Source: Candidatus Eiseniibacteriota bacterium (lineage in GTDB: Bacteria > Eisenbacteria > RBG-16-71-46 > JAGVPR01). Taken from it: a stretch of 7,363 nt of DNA. The stretch is from the NCBI GenBank assembly GCA_020052115.1, contig JAGVPR010000389.1, forward strand, positions 1-7,363, read 5' to 3'. Below, piece by piece: positions 1-4,776 of the stretch. The first letter of the stretch is position 1. Each line of letters starts with the position of its first letter. A program made the position numbers and the translations under genes. The notes beneath the pieces are model-generated. The model saw nothing but the letters and a program-made list of their open reading frames with translations. It had not been told where the DNA came from and searched no databases.

Positions 1-2
1 AC

Positions 3-194
3 CTCTCGAGGCTGGGAACGGCCGCAGCGGTGAAGCCGGCGCCCCAGGGGCATGCCGAGGCGACTCAGGGGTCGCGCGAGGATCTGCTGGCCGAATGCGC
101 CGAGCCGCCGTCCTCGTGCGGCGGGTGTGGGCTTCTCGATGCCTGCTCGACGAGCAAGTCGCGCGCGAACGATGGAGGCACGCCATGGTTTTGA
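3..194 (+). CDS. C-terminal fragment of an upstream gene with a four-cysteine tail
   Basis: This frame is open from the window's left edge to a TGA at 192-194, about 63 residues, with strongly G/C third positions, so it looks like the end of a real gene that starts outside the window. The last half reads ...ECAEPPSSCGGCGLLDACSTSKS..., a Cys-x6-Cys-x2-Cys-x5-Cys cluster that could bind an Fe-S cluster or zinc; the very end is GGTPWF. It overlaps the start of the heme-b subunit gene by 10 nt, and that gene's ribosome binding site lies inside it, which suggests translational coupling in one operon. By position it could be the Fe-S (B) subunit or an accessory protein of the molybdoenzyme, but I do not recognise the tail as the usual B-subunit end. 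The reading frame is inferred from openness, codon use and overlap only. Confidence 0.5.
   Translation, partial: LSRLGTAAAVKPAPQGHAEATQGSREDLLAECAEPPSSCGGCGLLDACSTSKSRANDGGTPWF
174..178 (+). promoter_or_regulatory. Ribosome binding site fixing the heme-b subunit start
   Basis: GGAGG ends 6 nt before the ATG at 185. It decides between this start and the in-frame upstream ATG at 95, which has no comparable site and would put about 30 arginine-rich residues in front of a clean signal peptide. Confidence 0.75.
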
Positions 195-910
195 AATCGC
201 TCGCGACGGCCGTCGTGATCGCGGCCCTCACCGGCGTCGCCGCGGCCGAGGTCATCGAGGGCGGCCTGCAGCTTCCGGTGACAACGTCTCAGGCGAGCCT
301 CGAGCGGCTTATTGCCGGGGACGCCGCCGCATGGTCGGGCGCCGCCTCATCGCCGATTGCGCTCCAGCGCACCCCTCCCCTCTACGAGGGCGATCCGCTC
401 GATGATGGATTCCGGCCCGAGGCCACCGTCACGGCCGTTCGCGCTACCGGCGCGCTCATGGTCCGACTGCGCTGGGCCGACGCGACGCGAAGCGAGCCGG
501 CACCACCGACGAAACTCCCCGACGCGGGCGAGGCCGCGATCTACAAGACGCACTCGCGGGACATCTCGGGCTTTGCCGATGCCGCATGCGTCATGGCACC
601 GAAGCTCACGGGCGCCCGCGAGCTATTCCCCTCGCTCATGATGGGCGAGCGCGGGGAGCCCGTGAATCTCTACTACTGGAACCTCGGGCGCGGGTTCGAG
701 CGGCTCGAGGCGGCCGGGCGCGCGACGACGGCGCGGACCGGCGAGGCGTTTCCCGGCACGGCGCGCCGCACGGAGGAGGGCTGGGAGGTCATCTTCCAGC
801 TCCCGGACATACCGGCTCACACGCCCCTCTCCTTCGCCCTCTGGGACGGGGAACGCGGGCAGCGTGACGGTCTGAAGTTCTTCAGCCTGTGGTACGAGGT
901 CTCGTCGTGA
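185..910 (+). CDS. Heme b-binding gamma subunit of a type II DMSO reductase-family enzyme (EbdC/DdhC-like)
   Basis: A 241-residue secreted protein of the ethylbenzene dehydrogenase-related heme-binding family. In this family the gamma subunit holds one heme b in the periplasm and passes electrons between the Fe-S (beta) subunit and a periplasmic carrier. Residues 1-21 form a Sec signal peptide (Lys4, hydrophobic stretch 6-18, AAA before Glu22). Family landmarks are FADAACVMAP (130-139), PSLMMGERGEPVNLYYW (149-165), a GWEVIFQLP strand (199-207) and a C-terminal GLKFFSLWYEV (229-239). EbdC ligates its heme with Met and Lys; Met152 or Met153 and Lys231 are the matching candidates here. The length is close to the usual size of the family. 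It overlaps the upstream frame by 10 nt and the chaperone gene by 4 nt. The family call is firm; the substrate (hydrocarbon, nitrate, nitrite, selenate, chlorate, DMS or other) cannot be judged without the A subunit. Confidence 0.87.
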   Translation: MVLKSLATAVVIAALTGVAAAEVIEGGLQLPVTTSQASLERLIAGDAAAWSGAASSPIALQRTPPLYEGDPLDDGFRPEATVTAVRATGALMVRLRWADATRSEPAPPTKLPDAGEAAIYKTHSRDISGFADAACVMAPKLTGARELFPSLMMGERGEPVNLYYWNLGRGFERLEAAGRATTARTGEAFPGTARRTEEGWEVIFQLPDIPAHTPLSFALWDGERGQRDGLKFFSLWYEVSS

Positions 911-1524
911 GCGCGCCCGCCTCCGGGCGCGAGGCGACGGTCGCTCATTGCGAGGGCATGGCCACTGCATTCCTCTTCGTTCACGATCTCTTCCGCTTCC
1001 CCTCGGCCGCGCAGTGGGAGTGGCTCGCCTCCCCGGCGACATCCGCTTTCGCGGCCGAGCTCGGCCGGCGGCTCGGACGACGCGTTCCGCCGGGATCACG
1101 CCCCTCGGAAAACGCCGAACTATACGAGCAGGAGTTCATCGCCGTCTTCGAAGCAGGGGTTCCTCACGCGCCCGTGCCTCTCATCGAATCGCACTACAAC
1201 AAGCGCGACCCTGTGCCCCGCATCCTGCACGAGAACATCCTCTTTCATCGTGTCTTCGGGCTGACGCTCAAGGACTCGGCGGCCGAGACTTCTGATCACC
1301 TTCGGCACCAGCTCGAGTTCGTCGCGCACCTCTATCGCCTCCAGATGACGGCGTCCGGGGAAGCGCTCGATGCAATCGTGCGCGGACGGACGGAGTTCGC
1401 CGAACGTCACCTCCTGAGCTGGCTGCCCGCGGCCTTGGAAAAGGTACGGGCGACACCATTTCGATGGGCGGAACGCCACGTCGCGCTCGCGGCGGCGCTC
1501 GCTGAATCCGCCCGGGCACTGTAG
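907..1524 (+). CDS. TorD/NarJ-family molybdoenzyme assembly chaperone (EbdD/DdhD-like)
   Basis: A 205-residue cytoplasmic, mostly helical protein of the TorD/DmsD/NarJ chaperone family. Such proteins bind the Tat signal and the apo catalytic subunit and help insert the Mo cofactor before export; they are not part of the mature enzyme. Visible landmarks are YEQEFIAVFEAGVPHAPVPL (73-92) followed by ESHYNK, the SDHLRHQLEFVAHLY helix (129-143, the family's P-D-H-L-x-x-E-L-E-F-x-A-x-L element with Ser for Pro), and FAERHLLSWLP (164-174). I chose GTG 907 because it makes the classic GTGA overlap with the preceding stop and GAGGT at 896-900 sits 6 nt upstream. ATG 958 is possible but its GAGGG is too close, and TTG/CTG starts further up lie inside the previous gene. 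Overlap with the heme subunit gene supports one operon and matched expression. Confidence 0.85.
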   Translation: MSAPASGREATVAHCEGMATAFLFVHDLFRFPSAAQWEWLASPATSAFAAELGRRLGRRVPPGSRPSENAELYEQEFIAVFEAGVPHAPVPLIESHYNKRDPVPRILHENILFHRVFGLTLKDSAAETSDHLRHQLEFVAHLYRLQMTASGEALDAIVRGRTEFAERHLLSWLPAALEKVRATPFRWAERHVALAAALAESARAL

Positions 1525-1556
1525 CCCCAACCTCGCTCCCTCGGCCCGAAGCCTCC

Positions 1557-1586
1557 TTGACCCTCCGACCCCGCACGCCGTACGAT
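1557..1586 (+). promoter_or_regulatory. Predicted sigma70-type promoter of the lipoprotein pair
   Basis: TTGACC (1557-1562, five of six consensus bases) is separated by 18 nt from TACGAT (1581-1586, four of six). It lies in the 101-nt gap after the chaperone gene, with the start point expected near 1593, giving a leader of about 33 nt before the ATG at 1626. The same TTG could be mistaken for a start codon 23 codons upstream. Location and match are good for such GC-rich DNA, but promoter consensus in this lineage is not known to me. Confidence 0.5.
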
Positions 1587-1588
1587 CG

Positions 1589-1600
1589 CGTGGATCCACG
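1589..1600. promoter_or_regulatory. 12-bp perfect palindrome at the predicted transcription start (possible operator)
   Basis: CGTGGATCCACG reads identically on both strands and sits 2 nt downstream of the predicted -10 box, spanning the expected +1. A dimeric regulator bound here would block initiation. With no known regulator and no second copy seen in the window, this stays a candidate. Confidence 0.3.
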
Positions 1601-1616
1601 ACGACGGCCTCGACTC

Positions 1617-1620
1617 GGAG
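1617..1620 (+). promoter_or_regulatory. Ribosome binding site of the first lipoprotein
   Basis: GGAG is placed 5 nt before ATG 1626. Together with the lipoprotein signal peptide that begins exactly there, it fixes the start. Confidence 0.6.
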
Positions 1621-1625
1621 AACGG

Positions 1626-3179
1626 ATGAAGAAGCGCGTGATGACGCTCCTGCCGCTGCTGCTCCTCGCGCTCACGGGCTGCGAGGACGACGAGACCGGC
1701 CTCTCTTCGGATCTCGACCCCCCAGCCACCGTTCAGGACCTTGTCGCGACGAGCCCGTCGGACACGCTGATCATCCTCACGTGGACCGCCCCCGGCGACG
1801 ACGGCCTGGACGGACGAGCTTCGCAGTACGTCATCCGGTGCACCCCGGACCCGCTCTCCCCGACGACCTGGCCGTTCGCGACGGCCGTGACTCCGCCGGC
1901 GACCATGCGTTCCGGAGGGGATCCGGAAAGCGTGGCTGTGCGGGGCATCCCTCATGGTCGCTGGCAATTCGCCCTCAAGTCCGCCGATGACAACGGCAAC
2001 TGGTCCAGGCTCTCGAACGTGGCGTCGGCCCCTTCGGGCGATCTCCTCGCCCCCGCAAGAGTGGCCGATCTGTCGGCAACTTCCACGACCGGCACCAGCG
2101 TCACGCTTACATGGACGGCTCCGGGAGACAACGGCACGGCGGGGCGGGCCACGCGTTACGACATCCGGTACGCGTTGGCGCCGATCGCGGCGTCCCGTTG
2201 GGATCAAGCGGCGCAAGCCGCGAACGCCCCGGCGCCCGGCGTCCCCGGCGCGACCGACTCGGTGACGATATCGGACCTGGACATCGCGAAGACTTACTAC
2301 TTCGCCCTCCGGACGGCGGACGACTTCCCCAATTGGTCACTCCAGTCGAACACGGCGACGGCCATCACCGGACTCCGGCGCCTGACGACGAGCCCGGGCT
2401 CGTCCGGCTTCGGTGCGCAGTTTCCCGACTGGTCTCCGGACGGGATGAGCATTGTGTTCGTCGCGGACTGGAACGGCGCCAACGTGGATATCTACACGAT
2501 CTCCGCGGCCGGTGGCGATGCCGTGCGGCTCACCACGGATCACGAAGTGGACACCTACCCGTCGTGGTCCCCCGATGGCCGGAAAGTCGCCTTCACGTCG
2601 CACCGAGGGGGAAAGGGCGAACTCTGGGTCATGGACGCGGCCTCGGGCGGCGGTCCGACCCTCATCGCGAGCCACGCGCAAGATGTACTGCAGAGCACGT
2701 GGTCTCCTGACGGGAGTCACATCAGCTACGCCGCCGAGACCTACCCCCCGTACTCGGCGCTCTATATCGTTCCATCCGCGGGCGGGGATCATGAGCTCCT
2801 CTACAACGATCCGTCGCAGAATCTCCACCCGGCCTGGTGCCCCGACACGACGCGCATTGCCTTCACCTCGGACCGCCACTACTCGCAGGACATCTGGACG
2901 GTGCGAGCGCGCGAGGGGGCGACCGTTCGTCTGACATTCATGGATACGGACGACGCGTCGCCGAGCTGGTCGCCGACCGCGGAGCGGATCGCATTCCAGT
3001 CGGATCGCTCCGGCAATCTGGACATCTGGACGATGGCGTCCGACGGGACGAACCCGGTCCGGCTCACCTTCGATTCCGCGAAGGACTTCGACCCCGCCTG
3101 GTCCCCTGACGGATCTCGAATCGCGTTCACATCGAGGAGAAGCGGGCAGGCGGAGATCTGGATACAGGATCTGGAGTGA
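1626..3179 (+). CDS. Lipoprotein with two FN3 domains and a six-bladed TolB/PD40-type propeller (copy 1)
   Basis: A 517-residue envelope lipoprotein. Residues 1-18 are a lipoprotein signal (MKKR, a leucine-rich core, LTG) with lipidated Cys19; a short acidic linker follows. FN3 domain 1 spans about 32-138 and FN3 domain 2 about 141-247; both carry LTWTAPGD(D/N)G and end in a WS...SN strand. The rest (251-517) is a beta-propeller with six WSPDG-type turns, the Trp residues at 269, 314, 359, 404, 448 and 492; blade 4 has WCPD and blade 5 WSPT. The order resembles TolB's C-terminal propeller, a fold used for protein or ligand binding, but the TolB N-terminal domain is replaced by FN3. There is no enzyme motif. 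It is a paralogue of the gene 22 nt downstream, with identical length. A longer TTG start at 1557 is rejected because it overlaps the promoter and breaks the signal peptide. Function unknown; surface or periplasmic binding is inferred. Confidence 0.88.
   Translation: MKKRVMTLLPLLLLALTGCEDDETGLSSDLDPPATVQDLVATSPSDTLIILTWTAPGDDGLDGRASQYVIRCTPDPLSPTTWPFATAVTPPATMRSGGDPESVAVRGIPHGRWQFALKSADDNGNWSRLSNVASAPSGDLLAPARVADLSATSTTGTSVTLTWTAPGDNGTAGRATRYDIRYALAPIAASRWDQAAQAANAPAPGVPGATDSVTISDLDIAKTYYFALRTADDFPNWSLQSNTATAITGLRRLTTSPGSSGFGAQFPDWSPDGMSIVFVADWNGANVDIYTISAAGGDAVRLTTDHEVDTYPSWSPDGRKVAFTSHRGGKGELWVMDAASGGGPTLIASHAQDVLQSTWSPDGSHISYAAETYPPYSALYIVPSAGGDHELLYNDPSQNLHPAWCPDTTRIAFTSDRHYSQDIWTVRAREGATVRLTFMDTDDASPSWSPTAERIAFQSDRSGNLDIWTMASDGTNPVRLTFDSAKDFDPAWSPDGSRIAFTSRRSGQAEIWIQDLE
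2387..2404. repeat. 18-bp perfect palindrome at the FN3-propeller junction, copy A
   Basis: GACGAGCCCGGGCTCGTC is its own reverse complement and lies in the codons for T-S-P-G-S-S just before the first propeller blade. The same 18 bases recur at the equivalent site of the paralogue (3957-3974), while the codons on either side differ silently. Confidence 0.75.
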
Positions 3180-3190
3180 CGCCGCCGGCT

Positions 3191-3199
3191 GAGGAGGGG
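3191..3199 (+). promoter_or_regulatory. Strong ribosome binding site of the second lipoprotein
   Basis: GAGGAGGGG lies in the 22-nt gap between the two lipoprotein genes, with its GGAGG core 4 nt before ATG 3202. It is stronger than the site of copy 1, so copy 2 may be made at least as well from a shared transcript. Confidence 0.75.
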
Positions 3200-3201
3200 T
3201 C

Positions 3202-4755
3202 ATGAAGAGGCGCGCCTTGCTGCTTCTGCCGGCCTCGCTCTTGGCGCTCACCGGCTGCGGGGATGAGGACCCCGGCCCCGACGTGGACGCCACGCCGCCG
3301 GCCGCCGTGGAGGACCTGACCGCAACGAGCCCATCGAGCGAGCGCGTCCTGCTGACCTGGACGGCGCCCGGCGATGACCACATGAACGGGCGGGCCGACC
3401 GCTACGAGATCCGCTACTCGGAGACGCCGATCACCCCACAGCGATGGGCGGCCATCACCAAGCTGGATTCGCTGCTCACGCCGAAGCCCGCGGGGCAGGT
3501 CGAGAGTCTGGCGGTCGCCGCCACCGGCGTGCGCGACTGGTATTTTCTCCTGAAGAGCGCCGACGAGGAATCCAACTGGTCCGCCGTCTCCAACGTCGCG
3601 GCCGCGCGGCTCGGGGATCTCACGCCTCCCGGCGCCGTGACCGACCTCTCCGCCGCCTCCACGACCGCACAGAGCGTCACTCTCTCATGGACCGCGCCGG
3701 GCGATGACGGTCAGACGGGACAGGCGACGACCTACGAGGTCTTCTTCGCGGAGAGTCCCATCCCTCCCGCCAGCTGGACGGCGGTGCCGATGGAACCTCC
3801 GGCGCCCGCGCCGGCGGGCACTGTGCAGACGTTCACGATCACCGGTCTCGGGATGGGCCGGAGTTACTATTTCTGTCTCCGAACCGCCGACGAGTTCTCG
3901 AACCGATCGGTTCTCTCGAACGTGATCGCGTCCGTTCCGGGACTGCGGCGTCTCACGACGAGCCCGGGCTCGTCGCTCTTCGGCGCCCAGTGGGCGAGGT
4001 GGTCGCCCGATGGATTGAGCATCGCTTTCGTCGCCGACTGGGGCGAGACCGAGAACCGCGACATCTACGCGATCCGGGCCGCCGGCGGAATGGCGACCCG
4101 GATGACCATGGATCCGGCGGTCGACAGTCATCCCTGTTGGTCTCCCGACGGACAGAAGATCGCGTTTTCGTCCACCCGGGGAGGGAAGGACGAGATCTGG
4201 GTGATGGAACCGGTCCCCTGGTCCGAGCCCCAGCTGCTCCTGTCCCGCGCGGAAGATGCCTTCGGACCCGCATGGGCGCCCAGAGGAGGGAACCACATCG
4301 GCTTCGTCCTGCGCACTTCCCTCCTGACCACGGCCATCTGCACGGACTCGATCGTGGGCGGGGCACATCAGGATTTGTACGACTATCCCGCTGAGAACAG
4401 CTACCCGGTCTGGTCTCCCGACTCACTGCACATCGCGTTTACCTCGGACCGGGGCGGGGACGAGAACATCTGGACGGTGCTCACGGAGGAAGGGCTGGCC
4501 GTCCGGCTGACGTTCTGGGAAGGAGTGGACGCGGCCCCGAGCTGGTCGCCCAATGGGGCGCGTATCGCGTTTCATTCGGACCGCTCGGGAAACCTCGACA
4601 TCTGGACGATGCAGGCCGATGGCGCGGACCCCGTTCAGCTCACCTTCGATCGGACGAGCGACACGTATCCCGCCTGGTCGCCCGACAGCACGAAGATCGC
4701 CTTCACATCAAGGCGCAGCGGCCAGGCCGAGATCTGGATCCAGGATCTGGAGTAA
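3202..4755 (+). CDS. Lipoprotein with two FN3 domains and a six-bladed TolB/PD40-type propeller (copy 2)
   Basis: A 517-residue paralogue of the preceding gene with the same architecture: signal peptide MKRR plus hydrophobic core, lipobox LTGC with Cys19, an acidic linker, FN3 domain 1 (about 32-138) and domain 2 (about 141-246) each with WTAPGDDx, then a propeller (249-517). The six blade turns have Trp at 267, 313, 358, 404, 448 and 492; blade 3 is degenerate (WAPRGG) and lacks the usual Asp. Residues 499-517 are identical to copy 1 although the DNA differs at seven silent positions, so the tail is held by selection. Small compensating indels around blades 1-4 restore the equal length. Only 22 nt with no promoter-like sequence separate it from copy 1, so one transcript is likely. 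Function unknown; a pair of envelope binding proteins with different ligands is an inference. Confidence 0.88.
   Translation: MKRRALLLLPASLLALTGCGDEDPGPDVDATPPAAVEDLTATSPSSERVLLTWTAPGDDHMNGRADRYEIRYSETPITPQRWAAITKLDSLLTPKPAGQVESLAVAATGVRDWYFLLKSADEESNWSAVSNVAAARLGDLTPPGAVTDLSAASTTAQSVTLSWTAPGDDGQTGQATTYEVFFAESPIPPASWTAVPMEPPAPAPAGTVQTFTITGLGMGRSYYFCLRTADEFSNRSVLSNVIASVPGLRRLTTSPGSSLFGAQWARWSPDGLSIAFVADWGETENRDIYAIRAAGGMATRMTMDPAVDSHPCWSPDGQKIAFSSTRGGKDEIWVMEPVPWSEPQLLLSRAEDAFGPAWAPRGGNHIGFVLRTSLLTTAICTDSIVGGAHQDLYDYPAENSYPVWSPDSLHIAFTSDRGGDENIWTVLTEEGLAVRLTFWEGVDAAPSWSPNGARIAFHSDRSGNLDIWTMQADGADPVQLTFDRTSDTYPAWSPDSTKIAFTSRRSGQAEIWIQDLE
3957..3974. repeat. 18-bp perfect palindrome at the FN3-propeller junction, copy B
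   Basis: This is identical to the palindrome at 2387-2404, in the same codon phase and at the same place in the paralogue, again encoding T-S-P-G-S-S after RRLT. The conserved block is 20 nt (acgacgagcccgggctcgtc). Confidence 0.75.
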
Positions 4756-4776
4756 TCCCCAGGGCGCCCGCCCCCC
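4756..4776. other. 21-nt convergent intergenic gap
   Basis: The lipoprotein gene and the CoA ligase gene end tail to tail here. The gap is C-rich and holds the loopless palindrome GGGCGCCC (4762-4769). I see no hairpin with a T-run on either strand, so transcripts from both sides probably run into each other or end by a factor-dependent route. Confidence 0.5.

Noticed and set aside
95..184. N-terminal extension of the heme-b subunit from ATG 95
   Set aside because: It would place an Arg-rich segment in front of a well-formed Sec signal peptide. GGAGG is properly placed for ATG 185, and another frame through the same DNA looks coding.
1557..1625. TTG start extending lipoprotein copy 1 by 23 residues
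   Set aside because: The TTG is the -35 box of a good promoter match, lacks a ribosome binding site, and would bury the lipoprotein signal peptide that starts at 1626.
1407..2216. Minus-strand open frame of 269 codons over the end of the chaperone and start of lipoprotein 1
   Set aside because: It runs across the promoter region and two plus-strand genes, is Arg-rich and has no recognisable motif.
2337..3383. Minus-strand open frame of 348 codons across the two lipoprotein genes
   Set aside because: It spans the gap between two clear plus-strand genes, has Arg/Gly-rich composition and no motif. The opposite frames have signal peptides, lipoboxes and propeller repeats.
4762..4769. GGGCGCCC palindrome as a bidirectional terminator
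   Set aside because: It has no room for a loop and no T-run on either side, and 8-bp GC palindromes are common in such DNA.
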